This document shows, piece by piece, positions 50,467 to 62,450 of a stretch of 64,000 nucleotides of DNA; position 1 is the stretch's first letter, and each line of letters starts with the position of its first letter. The DNA comes from Haematobia irritans (taxonomy: Eukaryota > Arthropoda > Insecta > Diptera > Muscidae): the NCBI RefSeq assembly GCF_050003625.1, contig NC_134400.1, forward strand, positions 45,122,557 through 45,186,556, written 5' to 3'. Made by a program: the position numbers and the translations under genes. Below the pieces are notes generated by a model, which was given only the letters and a program-made list of their open reading frames with translations, made no database searches and had not been told where the DNA came from.

Positions 50467-51393
50467 TTTTCTATACCCACCACCATAGAATGGTGATGGG
50501 GGTACAATAACTTTGTAATTCCGTTTGTAACACATCGAAGTATCGATTTCCGACTACATAAAGTGCACAGAAAAAAAAATATCACCAAAAAAAATTTCCA
50601 ATTAAAATTATAATTAAATTTTAAAAAATATTCAATTAAAAATTTAATTGGTTCAACAAATTTTTAATTGAAACAAAAATCAATCAACAAAATTAATTGT
50701 ATCATTTAATTTTTAATTGGAACAATTATTTGTTTAATTGACTTTGGTGATTGATACTATCATTTCTGTGATTGAAGGCATTTCAATTAGAAATTAATTG
50801 ATTCAATTAATTTTATTAGAAATTAATTGATTCAATTAATTTTATGATATAAATATTTTTTCTGTGTCTTGATCAGGGAGAAATTCTAAGGCCATGTTGT
50901 ATGTCAGTCTGCATATCTGTTGTAATCATGCTACAGTCTTCAACAATGCAGCTATCGTGCTGAAACTTTGTATAAACTCGTCTATTATCTGCAGGTAGGT
51001 CTGATTTTAATATAGGCCTCATACTAACCGACCTCCCGATTTGGGGTCTTGAACGTCTAGACATCCCATACGAGTTGCCTGAATTTCAAAATCTAGAAGT
51101 ATTTTGGATGCATAAATAAGAGTGCCGGATATGGTGTGATTTGGCCCACATTTCGATATAGCCCCTATATAGCATGATCTCCTGATTTGATTTCTTGGGC
51201 TTCTAGACACCGAAAATTTTATCCGATTTGGCTGAATTTCAAAACCTAGAGGTATTTCGGATGCATAAATAAGAGTGCCGAATATGGTGTGATTTGGTCC
51301 ACATTTTGATATAGCCCGATCTCCCGATTTGGCTTCTTGGACTTCTAGACAACGCAATTTTTATTCGATTTGCCTGAAATTCAAAATAGAAGC
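50467..51393 (-). mobile_element. Rep-C element, truncated, with nested M1
   Basis: 'ctatacccaccaccataga' at the left, then 'cttgatcagggagaaattct' and Rep-C units ('gatatagcccctatatagca'). An M1 MITE (50566-50866) interrupts it. The 5' hairpin end is missing because another M1 (51394) abuts. Confidence 0.7.
50566..50866. mobile_element. M1 MITE
   Basis: 301 bp from CACAGAAAAAAAAATATCACC-type end to TTTTTTCTGTG, inside Rep-C. Confidence 0.7.
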
Positions 51394-51838
51394 GTTAAGT
51401 TAATTAAGTCAATGATTGAAAATTTTTTAATTTTTAATTAAAAAATTAATTGATACAATTAACTTTTTAATCAAACTCTGAAGACTAAGTCAGCTAAAAA
51501 AGTGATGATTGTTTTTTAAATAAAAATTTATTTCAAACAATCAATATTTTAATCAAACTTAAAACACAAAGTCAGATAAGAAAGTAATTGTAAATAGCTA
51601 CGTTTTTAATTCAAAAAATTAATTGAGTTTTGCCAGCCACATCAATTAAAGTTTTAATTGAATCAATTAAATAATTAATTGCAATGTTCAAATTAAATCT
51701 ATTAATTTTTTAATCAAATAATTTTTTTACCCAATTAAAACTGTGATTGATACTATCATTATTATGATTGATGACATTTCAATTAAAAATTAATTGGATT
51801 AATTAATTTCGTGATTAGATCAGAAATTTTTTTATGTG
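51394..51838. mobile_element. M1 MITE, truncated at left
   Basis: Starts inside the family ('gttaagttaattaagtcaat') and ends 'atttttttatgtg' before TA. The following 51841-52074 ('ctaaaatttcgttcctcac' to 'tttctttcagtg') resembles the right end of M6. Confidence 0.6.
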
Positions 51839-52204
51839 TAGATTCAGTGAACATCTTTAGTGGCAAAAAACGCAAAACAAAAATATTTTCCTCCGAAACG
51901 AAATTGCCCTTAAGAAAATACATTGTAACGTATTTTCTTTACGAGCAAATAAATTCAAATTTTCGACAAGAGATGCATTGTTGGTATTTAATCTTGTTTT
52001 ATTTGCTTTTAAAGAAAAATTCGTATGTCTAAAATTTCGTTCCTCACAAAGATCATTTTTCTTTCAGTGTTGGATTATTACAAGGACTGAAGATCCGAAA
52101 CTAAGAAAATCTCAATAAGGTTCGGTTGCTGAAGATATTTATCATTGCCTTGTGACAATAAGGTCATCGCCCTGCTCGTTTAGTCTCCTTTGTCTCCGTT
52201 AACC

Positions 52205-52286
52205 ATGGAATTGTCAGCATTGAATCCAACAAAAGATGTTGAATTTCAAGATGTCTTCTATACCGTGAAACAAAAGAAAAATTATG
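52205..52286 (+). CDS. candidate host exon: ABCG-type transporter N-terminus
   Basis: ATG at 52205 in a good context (gttaaccATGg) opens 27 codons followed by a GTAAGT donor at 52287 (phase 1). The peptide has the form ELSALNP-x-K-DVEF-x-DV-x-YTV. This resembles the segment just upstream of the nucleotide-binding domain in insect ABCG half-transporters. No Walker A exon (GPSGAGKS-like) appears in the next 11.7 kb, so intron 1 would be longer than that. The 5' leader would start after the MITE end at about 52075. The sequence lacks the base bias of its repeat neighbours. Chance cannot be excluded. Confidence 0.45.
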
Positions 52287-52566
52287 GTAAGTTATTTCTT
52301 AATATATATTTATACTATATATATAAACTAAGAAAAAAGAACACTTCAACTTAAATCTATTTTGTCCTTAATAAGTGAAAAAAAAATAATTATGTCTAAT
52401 AATTTTTCTTGAATTTGTGGAAAAATATTAACTAAGTTTTGTGAAATCGGCGTGATATCTGCGTTTTTAAAAGAGTGTAGTTAAAATTAGTTTAGTTAAT
52501 ATTAAATTAACCCTTTCACTACCGAAATAAACCTAATGTCAAAAACTTTTAATTTTTCTTCTGTTG
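52287..52566. other. presumed start of intron; unassigned
   Basis: Begins GTAAGT. The piece at 52370-52500 resembles M2 interior sequence ('gtccttaataagtgaaaaaa', 'tcttgaatttgtggaaaaat'). Confidence 0.35.
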
Positions 52567-52568
52567 TA

Positions 52569-53742
52569 CAAGGGCGGTTCGGAAACTTCTTAGCCTATCA
52601 ATGAAAAAGAATAGTTAGTTAAAAAATTGTTTTCCTGAAGGTCTTCAAAATAGTGGTTTACAGCTGTAATTGCATCTACATTTGAGGTAAAACGCTTGCC
52701 AGCAAGGATTTTTTTTAGATTTGGGAACAAGTAAAAGTCACTGGGAGCTAAATCAGGAGAATAAGGTGGGTGGTCAAGCAACTCGTACTTTAATTCGTTT
52801 ATTTTAGCCATTGTTAAAACACTCTTGTGTGCTGGTGCGTTGTCTTGATTAAAATTAATTTTTTTTTGTGTTGTAAGCCAGGACGTTTTTCTCGAATTTG
52901 TACATTTAATTGATCCAAAAGTTTGCAATAGTACTCTGAATTTATTGTATTACCCTTTTGCAGATAGTCAATCAATAAAATACTCGTACCTTTGAAGTCC
53001 CAAAAAAACCCCTTGCCATAACCTTACCAGCCGATTGAATTGTTTTTGCCTTCTTTGGGGCACTTCCTCCAGCTTCAGTCCATTGTTTGGATTGTTCTTT
53101 TATCTCTGGAGTATAGTGGTGGATCCATTCCCTTAAAACGATCCAAACAAGCTTGAGAAATGTTCATTCTTATGCGTTTTTGATCGACTGTTAACAAATG
53201 CGGCACCCATCTAGCAGAAAGCTTTTTCATCTGTAGTTGTTCATGCAAAATTAAATGGACTTGATCATTTGAGATGTCCATGATATTGGCAATTTCACGC
53301 ACTTTTATTCGTCGATCATTTAATACCATATCATGCACTTTGGCTACAATTTCTGTTGTTGTTGCTGTTTTTGGACGTCCACTACGTGGTTCATCTTCAA
53401 TGCTTGTACGACCACGTTTAAATTCAGCAACCCAATTTTTTACTGTTGCATATGAAGGAGCACTTTCACCTAACACATTCACCATATCATTATGAATTTC
53501 TTGTCCCGATAAATCTATTTTATGTAAATATTTAATGACAGCACACATTTCTGATTTTTCCATTGTAAAAAAATTGCCGATGCGTCTTTTTTGAACACCT
53601 GTTTCTATATGAAGGAGTTGACAGATCGAAACAAAATTTAACATGTGTTCATAACAGAGGTGGAAGTTTCCAAAACATTTAACTTTTTTCTGTTTATACC
53701 GCGCTTTTTGTGCTGGGCTAAGAAGTTTCCGAACTGCCCTCG
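52569..53742 (-). mobile_element. DD34D mariner, inactive copy
   Basis: 1174 bp with inverted ends around 'agggcggttcggaaacttct' and TA on both sides (52567-52568, 53743-53744). It is somewhat shorter than a usual 1.3-kb mariner. It carries the broken transposase described in the next entry. Confidence 0.85.
52590..53563 (-). pseudogene. mariner transposase (DD34D), frameshifted and deleted
   Basis: The start codon is at 53563. The N-terminal HTH part includes WVAEFKRGR, then the second HTH. After LDRFKG (about 53130) a deletion removes the segment that should contain the first catalytic Asp. Further frameshifts follow near 53000 and 52860. The last frame retains NQDNAPAH and, 34 residues on, SDFYLF, which are the second and third catalytic Asp with mariner spacing. 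Confidence 0.85.
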
Positions 53743-53744
53743 TA

Positions 53745-54267
53745 GAAGACGTATTTCTCTAATATAAAGTTATTTTCCTTGTCCAAAAGTCGATAAACTT
53801 TTCTATGAAGTCGTCTTGTCATTATAATTAAGTGATTTGACTTCAAAATGGGTATCATAACATGAAACCAAAAAAAATTTTAGGCTGAGGTCAACTTGAC
53901 TTTAATAGTTCATAAAAATTCTTTAAAATTAATGAAATTGTCTTTGAATTTGTTGTCTTTTTGCAAAGCAAAAAATCGTTCGAAAATAGGACATGTTTTT
54001 CAACACTTTATTTTAAAGATGTTTTTTACTTGCAATATTGCATAATTTCTACTGGAATTCGAGTCTGAATTTGGAAAATAAAATTGTCTTTAACTTGTTT
54101 TTAAAGGACTTTGATAGAATAAGAAGAAAAAAAGCTGGAAAAACGAAAAATTAAAATTTGCTTCCTAGAAGCAAGTGCACAAAACCCAAATTTAAAAGTG
54201 AATTGTGTGTTAATAGTATTCTCACTTGTATTCTGTTCTTTGGCTCGGAATCAATACCAAAATATAG
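53745..54267. mobile_element. M4 MITE fragment
   Basis: Reverse-oriented M4 body ('gaagacgtatttctctaata' to 'ggctcggaatcaataccaaa'). The mariner at 52569 abuts its left side. Confidence 0.65.
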
Positions 54268-54365
54268 AAAAATTTTCATATACATATTTTTTGGATGCAA
54301 CCATGTGTTTTTGTTTCTTTTTCTTATTATTTGGAAAAATGCAATTAAAATGTTTTAAATATTGT

Positions 54366-56162
54366 TTCTATACCTACCCCCATATTAACCTTGTCATTCC
54401 GATTGTAACACATCGAAATATTGCTCTAAGACCCCATAAAGTATATATATTCTGGGTCGTGGTGGAATTCTGAGTCGATCTGAGCATGTCCGTCCGTCCG
54501 TTGAAATCACGCTAACTTCCGAACGAAACAAGCTATCGACTTGAAACTTGGCACAAGTAGTTATTATTGATGTAGGTCGGATGGTATGGCAAATGGGCCA
54601 TATCGGTCCACTTTTACGTATAGCCCCCATATAAACGGACCCCCTAATTTGGCTTGCAGACCCTCTAAGAGAAGCAAATTTCACCAGATCCGGCATGGTG
54701 TCAGTATATGGTCTTTAACAACCATGAAAAAATTGGTCCACATCGGTCCATAATTATATATAGCCCCCATATAAACCGATCCCCAGATTTGGCTTGCAGA
54801 ACCTCTAAGAGAAGAAAATTTCACCCGATCCGGCTGAAATTTGGTACATGGTGTTAGTCTCTAACAACTATGCAAAAATTGGTCCACACCGGTGCATAAA
54901 TATATATAGCCCCATATAAACCGATTACCAGAATTGACCTCCGGAGCCTCTAGAAGACAAAAATTCATCTGATTCAGTTGATATTTGGTACGTGGTGTTA
55001 ATATATGGCCTCAAACACCCATGCAAACACCCATATGTAGCCCCCATATAAACCGATGCCCAGATTTGACCTCCAGTGCCTTTTGGAGAAGCAAAATTCA
55101 TCCGATCTGATTGAAATTTGGTACGAGGTTTTACTATATGATATTTAACTACCAAAAGTGGTCCATACCAGTCCATAATCATATATAGCTCCCATATAAA
55201 CCGATCCCGAGATTTGGTTTTGGAACCTCTTGAAGGTACGAGGTTTTACTATATGATATTTAACTACCAAAAGTGGTCCATACCAGTCCATAATCATATA
55301 TAGCCCCCATATAAACCGATACCGAGATTTGGTTTTGGAACCTCGTGAAGGAGCAAATTTCATCCGACTCAGTTGAAATTTGGTACATTGTGCTATGTTA
55401 GTATATGGCCGTTAACAACCATGCCTAACTAGGTCCATATCGGGGAGCCACCGTGGTGCAATGGTTAGCATGCCCGCCTTGCATACACAAGGTCGTGGGT
55501 TCGATTCCTGCTACGACCGAACACCAAAAAGTTTTTCAGCGGTGGATTATCCCACCTCAGTAATGCTGGTGACATTTCTGAGGGTTTCAAAGCTTCTCTA
55601 AGTGGTTTCACTAGAATGTGGAACGCCGTTCGGACTCGGCTATAAAAAGGAGGTCCCTTGTCATTGAGTTTAACATGGAATCGGGCAGCACTCAGTGATA
55701 AGAGAGAAGTTCACCACTGTGGTATCACAATGGACTGAATAGTCTAAGTGAGCCTGATACATCGGGCTGCCACATAACCTAACCTAACCTAACCTAGGTC
55801 CATATCGGTCTTTAGTTATATATAGCCCTCAGATAAATCGATCCCCAATCACACAAAAATTGGTCCACATCAAGTTCATAATTGTATATAGCCCCCATAC
55901 AAGCGACACCCATATTTCAATTCTGGCTCTCTATGTACCGTGCAAAAGTCCATATCGATTCGTAATTATTTGTAGACTAACCTATACATACCTTTTTTGT
56001 CTAATATATACCACGTATGGACTAACTCACAATTTAGAAAACGGTTTAAGAAACCACGACCAAAGTAATTCGATTGTGGATGATAGTCTTTCGCAGAAGT
56101 TTCTACGCAATCCATGGTGGAGAGTACGGCCTGGCCGTACTTACGGTCATATGTACTTGTTT
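54366..56162 (-). mobile_element. Rep-A element split by a SINE
   Basis: Left end 'tatacctacccccatatta' (degenerate), then 153-bp units, a local duplication at 55130-55330 ('ggttttactatatgatattt' occurs twice), and the 5' end with 'cgtatggactaactcac' and a hairpin at about 56127-56145. The SINE at 55444-55793 interrupts it with a perfect target duplication. Confidence 0.8.
55444..55793 (+). mobile_element. tRNA-headed SINE, copy B, full length
   Basis: 350 bp. The head has 'gtggtgcaatggttagca' and the B box 'gggttcgattcc'. The tail is shared with the LINE and ends in AACCT units. The 15-bp target duplication ctaggtccatatcgg (55429-55443, 55794-55808) is perfect. Confidence 0.92.
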
Positions 56163-56204
56163 GTTTTAAATTAGTGATCTGTCCTTATTTTGGAAGTTAT
56201 TGAA

Positions 56205-56440
56205 AATCGATAACAATATACTATGAATCTATCAATAAGCGTGATGGAAAATAAACAAAACACCAGTAGAATAACAGCCCCATTCATTTGTCTTTACTTG
56301 GGAATATTTTGTTATCAGCTAACACTCAGTGACGGTAATCTTTTGTATGCAGTTCAACTTTCTTCAACGGAAGTTTATTTTACCTTAAAGAAGGGATCAC
56401 TTTATTTTGAGCTTACGTTACATTTTAAACCGGTTTCGAA
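56205..56440. repeat. diverged M3 fragment
   Basis: 'aaacaccagtagaataacag' and 'cattcatttgtctt' correspond to the exon-like part of M3 (5480-5530). 'cagttcaactttcttca' and 'aagaagggatcacttt' match its right part. The intron-like interval is absent or altered here. Confidence 0.55.
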
Positions 56441-56732
56441 ATTTGCTTGATTTCGATGTTTACAACGATTTGCATCCTTATTAATTGTTCTTGTTAACGA
56501 AAACACAGATTAAAGTTCAAATAATCCAATAATACGGAGACTTTTTTGATGTAGAAAACTGCTTCCGCTACATGGTTGCTCAATTATATTGTAGGGTTGC
56601 CATCAGAGTAAATTACTAAATTAACATTACTTTTATTTGTAATTATTTTGTTTTCGTCCATTTCTGTTATTGTACGGTGACATTTTTGAGTCAGAGTATG
56701 TATGTATGTGTAAGTTTGAAATGCATTACAGT

Positions 56733-57191
56733 CACGGTTGCCACAGTTGGTAGAATTCTACCAAAAACGGGGAGGAAAATATTCCTCCCCGCCAAAGAGG
56801 TACTTCACAAATTTTCTATAGAAATAAACTTTGGACAACGGCTTCTATAGATATAAAATTTTGACAAAAATTTCTCTAGGAATAAAAGTTTTACAAAATT
56901 ATCTCTAGAAATAAAATGTTGACAAAATTTTCTATAGAAAAAAAAAAAAGAATTGTATAAAAGTGAAATTGTCTATAAAAAAATTTAATACATTTTTTAT
57001 AAAGACATTTATAAATAAACTTCTAAAATAAAATAAAAAATCATTCCTTTCGAAGAAACATATTTTTTTTTTCATAATAACCACAACAATTTGATCAAAA
57101 GCTGCAAAATAAGATTTTTTATTTAGTAGTTTTTTTGTGAAATTTTCTTTCAAATTTCGGTAGATTATTTTTGCCTGGAGTGGCAACCGTG
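56733..57191. mobile_element. hAT-type MITE with perfect 8-bp TSD
   Basis: 459 bp with ends CACGGTTGCCAC / GTGGCAACCGTG and the target duplication attacagt at 56725-56732 and 57192-57199. It contains a short 29-bp array (56816-56945) between 'ggtagaattctacc' and 'ggtagattatttttgcc'. It is the best intact representative of the family that gave rise to the long arrays. Confidence 0.88.
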
Positions 57192-57199
57192 ATTACAGT

Positions 57200-57610
57200 C
57201 CCCATTTGACACTGTTCCTAGTTTCTATGTAGCATAAATTGATAACAGTTTCTACAAACCCTACTCCACTAATATGACTTTATATCATCCACACAAAAAA
57301 CATAATCCCATATTGGATGGATGCATTTCATGTTGCGGTAGCGGAAAAATTTATTAACATTGAAGATCAACGAACGGATATGAGTAAATTCGACTTCATT
57401 CCACCAGCTGAGAGGTTTCAATTAAAAACAACAATCAAACACCAAGCCATCAACTCTCATTAAACTTAGTGAACCATAATTGTCGTCGTCGTCGTCGTCA
57501 GCAGGTTCATTCATGCGTTGTTATGTGGGCAACATTTTAATACATTTGTTCTAAAAGAACTACACTACAATTGAAATGAGGCATATAAATAATGATGTGC
57601 ATGTCGAAGA
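57200..57610. other. unassigned; (GTC)6 and a 48-codon ORF
   Basis: An ATG at 57317 opens 48 codons to TAA at 57461-57463 with no recognised family. A GTC trinucleotide run lies at about 57481-57499. No repeat was recognised. Confidence 0.25.
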
Positions 57611-57612
57611 TA

Positions 57613-58547
57613 AAGGGTGATTCTTTTGAGGTTAGGATTTTCATGCATTAGTATTTGACAGATCACGTGGGATTTCAGACATGGTGTCAAAGAGAAAGAT
57701 GCTCAGTATGCTTTGACATTTCATCATGAATAGCCGAACGATCTGCCACAACGTCGAATTTTCAGTGAATGGGCCCTAGAAAAGTTGGCAGAAAATCCGC
57801 TTTTTTATCGACAAATTTTGTTCAGCGATGAGGCTCATTTCTGGTTGAATGGCTACGTAAATAAGCAAAATTGCCGCATTTGGAGTGAAGAGCAACCAGA
57901 AGCCGTTCAAGAACTGCCCATGCATCCCGAAAAATGCACTGTTTGGTGTGGTTTGTACGCTGGTGGAATCATTGGACCGTATTTTTTCAAAGATGCTGTT
58001 GGACGCAACGTTACGATGAATGGCGATCGCTATCGTTCGATGCTAACAAACTTTTTGTTGCCAAAAATGGAAGAACTGAACTTGGTTGACATGTGGTTTC
58101 AACAAGATGGCGCTACATGCCACACAGCTCGCGATTCTATGGCCATTTTGAGGGAAAACTTCGGAGAACAATTCATCTCAAGAAATGGACCGGTAAGTTG
58201 GCCACCAAGATCATGCGATTTGACGCCTTTAGACTATTTTTTGTGGGGCTACGTCAAGTCTAAAGTCTACAGAAATAAGCCAGCAACTATTCCAGCTTTG
58301 GAAGACAACATTTCCGAAGAAATTCGGGCTATTCCGGCCGAAATGCTCGAAAAAGTTGCCCAAAATTGGACTTTCCGAATGGACCACCTAAGACGCAGCC
58401 GCGGTCAACATTTAAATGAAATTATCTTCAAAAAGTAAATGTCATGGACCAATCTAACGTCTCAAATAAAGAACCGATGAGATTTTGAAAATTTTATGCG
58501 TTTTTTTTTTTTTTTAAAAGTTATCAAGCTCTTAACAAATCACCCTT
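57613..58547 (+). mobile_element. DD41D (rosa-like) mariner, internally deleted
   Basis: 935 bp with ends AAGGGTGATTC / AATCACCCTT and TA flanks (57611-57612, 58548-58549). The N-terminal DNA-binding region is missing, while the catalytic region remains open. Confidence 0.8.
57785..58438 (+). pseudogene. DD41D mariner transposase, N-terminally truncated
   Basis: 217 open codons starting at a TTG or upstream residue; no full N-terminus. Catalytic residues: FSDEAHF, QQDGATCH, and LTPLDYF exactly 41 residues further, giving D-D41D as in the rosa-type mariner clade. The C-terminus is RMDHLRRSRG...NEIIFKK. Upstream DNA (57660-57780) holds scraps of the N-terminal part with stops, so the enzyme cannot bind its ends. 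Confidence 0.85.
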
Positions 58548-58591
58548 TACATGCAGAGAAAAATATTTGATAAAAATTAAGTAAATACTAA

Positions 58592-58799
58592 TAAGGGGTG
58601 ATTTTTTAAGGGCTATAGTTAAATTAAATAAAAAAATATAAAATTCAGAAAATGCATGAAATCTTTATTTGAATCGATAGTATGGTCCATATAATTTAAT
58701 GCTTGAAGATTATTCAATTTTCTAAATAACACATATACCTTCCCACAAAATGTATACTTTTGAAAAAGTGACACACATTATTAGAAAAAGTATCACATT
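58592..58799. repeat. mariner-type element fragment
   Basis: Begins 'aggggtgattttttaaggg'. The part at 58633-58799 is nearly identical to 62769-62935 ('aaaatataaaattcag' to 'agtatcacattt'). The SINE at 58800 is inserted at its end. Confidence 0.65.
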
Positions 58800-59040
58800 T
58801 AGGTTAGGTTAGGTGGCAGCCCGATGTATCAGGCTCACTTAGACTATTCAGTCCATTGTGATACCACATTGGTGAACTTCTCTCTTATCACTGAGTGCTG
58901 CCCGATTCCATGTTAAGCTCAATGACAAGGGACCTCCTTTTTATAGCCGAGTCCGAACGGCGTTCCACATTCCAGTGAAACCTCTTAGAGAAGCTTTGGA
59001 ATCCTCAGAAATGTCACCAGCCTTACTGAGTTGGGATAGG
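58800..59040 (-). mobile_element. SINE copy C, 5'-truncated
   Basis: Minus strand: the LINE-like tail (58800-58868, AGGTT units at its end) and body are present, including the 'aacgccgttcggactcggct' complement. The tRNA head is missing, ending near 'ttgggatagg'. The uninterrupted target is visible at 62925-62945 ('cacatttagtgac'). Confidence 0.8.
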
Positions 59041-59240
59041 TCACGGAATCAATTAATTGTGTGATTGAATCAATTAAAAACGTGATTGATTTTTAACATA
59101 AAATTCAATCACAGTTTTAATTGAATCAATTAAAGTTTTAAATAATTTCGCGACAAAAAGCAATCAACTATTTGATTCATTCAATTAAATAATTAATTGA
59201 AATTGGCTATAAATTTCAATCAAAAAATTTATATATTGCG
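59041..59240. mobile_element. M1 MITE fragment
   Basis: 'attaatt'-rich sequence lacking clear termini. Confidence 0.5.
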
Positions 59241-59798
59241 CCCCCAAAATCGTATTTAGTTTTATTTGAAATAAAAGAAAATATGTGTTTCTTATAAAAC
59301 ATATTTAATATTTTATTATTTTTTGAATTATGCAATAGACAAATAAATTTGGTTCTTGTCATTTGTGTTTTGTTCTAACATAACTTACACATACAATTAC
59401 TATCAATAATAACTATAGGGTGAAAAAATAAACTATATAAATCATTGTCTTCTTTTTCAAAATAACCATGTCAGCATGTTCCTTCTAATATGTAGATGCG
59501 CCTAGATTTCCAATAAATCAGCAGCCTGTAAGCTAAATTAGTTTTTCTGAAAGTAAACAGAATAATTCGAATTTAATTTTGTTCAATTAAAAGTTAATTT
59601 TGTTAAACATTACCTGCATAGAATATCAAGTTCAATTCTTAGTTCCAGGTTGCAGATTTATAATCTTCTTTTGCAGTTGTAGTCTTTTAGCATAAAAAGG
59701 TGTACTAAAGAGCACTGTAATTTAATTTTAGTAACAATTCCTTTCCAAAATTCCCACACATGGAAATCATCTATTAAAATTTGAACCAATCAAAAGAC
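59241..59798. other. no recognised feature
   Basis: AT-rich. No ORF of note, and no terminal repeats or array. Confidence 0.35.
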
Positions 59799-59808
59799 AA
59801 CAAGTATA

Positions 59809-60768
59809 CACGCTCACAAAAAATCGCTTCTGTAACATATACTCCCAAACATATTTTGCTTCAAGCATATACATTTTTGGGTATTGCCCAAACATTTATA
59901 TGTTTGATCTCTTCCAATATATAATATGTTTGAAAGCATATTGGTCTAAACAATATATGTTTGGGGAGTCTAACTTCCAAACATTTTGTATTTTTGCATC
60001 CAAATTCAATAATGTTGTCTTCCAAAAAACAATATGTTATTATGTGAACATATAATATGTTTGGAAGCATTTTGCACCCAAAAATATTATATGCTTAAAA
60101 AAATTCTCCCAAACAATATTGTGCTCAAAATTGTATTTATTTATTTATATATTTACAATCATAATGAATTATGAATATAAACAGGTAATATAGGTGCTAA
60201 CAACATAGGTTTTCGACCTGAATGCTCAAAATTTTGTTTCTGCCCAATTGTATATTCCCCCACATCTTTCTCACTTAGTTCTTAGCACCTTTTTCTGTAA
60301 TACAAACATTGTAGAAGAAATTATTCAATTGTATGATTTTTTATTTTAATTTTACCTTTTGCCGGACGGGGATTCGAACAGCGGACCACACAGTTTGTAA
60401 GGATCAAAGAAGTAGCTGATCAATTGCCCAAGGAAAAATAAAATGTTAATTTTGTAATAACAAGCAACAACCACCAACTTAATTCAATATCGCTCCCTGT
60501 TAAATAGCGCTCCAAGCTACTAAACACATATATGTTTATAGGCTATTTCTAAATTAATATATGTTTGCATCCAAGCATATTATATTTACAAACATTTTAT
60601 GTCCCAAACATAATATGTTCTAACATATTAACATATATGTCCCAAACATGTTATGCTAGTTTTTGAACATTATATGCTTGCACTCAAAAATATTGTGTTT
60701 AAAAATGTGTGTTCCAAACATATAATGTTTATAGCCAAACATATGAAAAACAGTCTTTTTCATCCGTG
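59809..60768. mobile_element. M7 element, complete
   Basis: 960 bp with ends CACGCTCACAAAAAATCGC and GTCTTTTTCATCCGTG at a TA target inside the Rep-A tip 'acaag-tatata-cggccg'. It is rich in 'acatatgttt' words. A degenerate minus-strand tRNA-like B box ('ggattcgaac' on the plus strand) is at about 60370-60380, beside M6-like flanks. Confidence 0.7.
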
Positions 60769-61261
60769 TATACGGCCGTAAGTTCGGCCAGGCCGAAGCT
60801 TATGTACCCTCCACCATGGATTGCGTAGAAACTTCTACTGAAGACTGTCATCCACAATCGAATTACTTGGGTTGCGGTAACACTTGCCGATGGCAAGGTA
60901 TCTTAAAACTTCCTAACCCCGTAATATATACCACATAGTCCATACGTGGTATATATTAAACTAAAAAAGGCCGATTAAATACGTATATAATTAAGTTTAA
61001 AGTTTCTATAGAAATAAAATTTTGACAACATTTTCTATAGAAGTAAAATTTGGAAAAAAATTTCTATAGAAATAAAATTTGGATAAATTTTTCTATAGAA
61101 ATAAAATTCTGACAAAATTTTCTATAGAATTAAAATTTTGACAAAATTATCTATAGAAATAAAATTTTGACACAATGTTCTATAGAAATAAAATTTTGAC
61201 AAAATTTTCTATAGAAATAAAATTTTGACAATGTTTTCTATAAAAATAAAATGTTGGTAGA

Positions 61262-62450
61262 TTATTTTTGGCTCGAGTGGCAACCATGATTATGAACCGA
61301 TAAGGACCAATTTTTGTGTGATTGGGGATCGCCTATATATAACTATAGACCGATATGGACCAATTTTGGCATGGTTGCAAATTTCAACCGGATCGGATGA
61401 AATTTGCTTCTCTTAGAGGCTCCGCAAGCCAAATCGGTGGATTGGTTTATATGGGGTCTATATATAGTTATGGACCGATGTGGACCAATTCTTGCGTGTT
61501 TGTTGGAGACCACATTCTAACACCACGTTCCAAATTTCAACCGGATCGAATGAATTTTGCTCCTCCAGGAGGCTCCGGAGGACAAATCTGGGGATATATA
61601 TAATTATGGGCCGATATGGACCAATTCTTGCATGGTTGTTAGAGACCATATGCTAACACGACCGTGTTATCACAATGGACTGAATAGTCTAAGTGAGCCT
61701 GAATCTTAATCGGGCTGCCACTTTAACCTAACCTAACACCACGTTGCAAATTTCAACCGGATCGGATGAATTTTGCTCCTCTAAGAGGCTCCGGAGGTCA
61801 AATCTGGGGATCGGCTTATATGGGGGCTATATATAATTATGGACCGATGTGGTCCAATTTTTGCATGGTTGTTAGAGACCATATACTAACACCATGTACC
61901 AAATTTCTGCCGGATCGGATGAAATTTGCTTCTCTTAGAGCAATCGCAAGCCAAATTTGGGGGTCCGTTTATATAGGGACTATACGTAAAAGTGGACCGA
62001 TATGGACCAATTTTTGCATGGTTGTTAGAGACAATATACTAGCACCACGGACCAAATTTCATTCAGATCGGATGACTTTTGCTCCTCTAAGAGGCTCCGG
62101 AGGTCAAATCTGGGGATCGGTTTATATGGGGGCTATATATAATCATGGACCGATGTGGACCAATTTTTGCATGGTTGTTAGAGACCATATACCAACACCA
62201 TATACCAAATTTCAGCCAGATCGGATGAAATTTGCTTCTCTTAGAGGCTCCGCAAGCCAAATCGGTGGATCGGTTTATATGGGGACTATATATAGTTATG
62301 GACCGATGTGGACCAATTTTTGCATGGTTGTTAGAGACCATATACTAACACCATGTACAAAATTTCAGCCAGATCGGATGAAATTTGCTTCTCTTAGAGG
62401 ATCGGCAAGCCAAATTTGGGGGTCCGTTTATATGGGGGATATACGTAAAA
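61262..62450 (+). repeat. Rep-A 153-bp tandem array
   Basis: Seven to eight units. The word 'tgggggctat' or its variant falls at about 61821, 61974, 62127, 62280 and 62433, an exact 153-bp spacing. Two unit subtypes alternate ('ggctccggaggtcaaatctg' versus 'ctccgcaagccaaat'). Confidence 0.88.
61660..61732 (+). mobile_element. 5'-truncated LINE copy (tail only)
   Basis: About 73 bp matching the LINE 3' tail rather than the SINE version ('gaatcttaatcgggctgcca'), ending in AACCT units, with ctaacac on both sides (61653-61659, 61733-61739). Confidence 0.8.

Noticed and set aside
52060..52076. Splice acceptor tttctttcag just before the ABCG-like exon leader
   Set aside because: The same sequence is the terminus of an M6-like MITE (..cagtg), so it cannot be used as evidence for an exon boundary.
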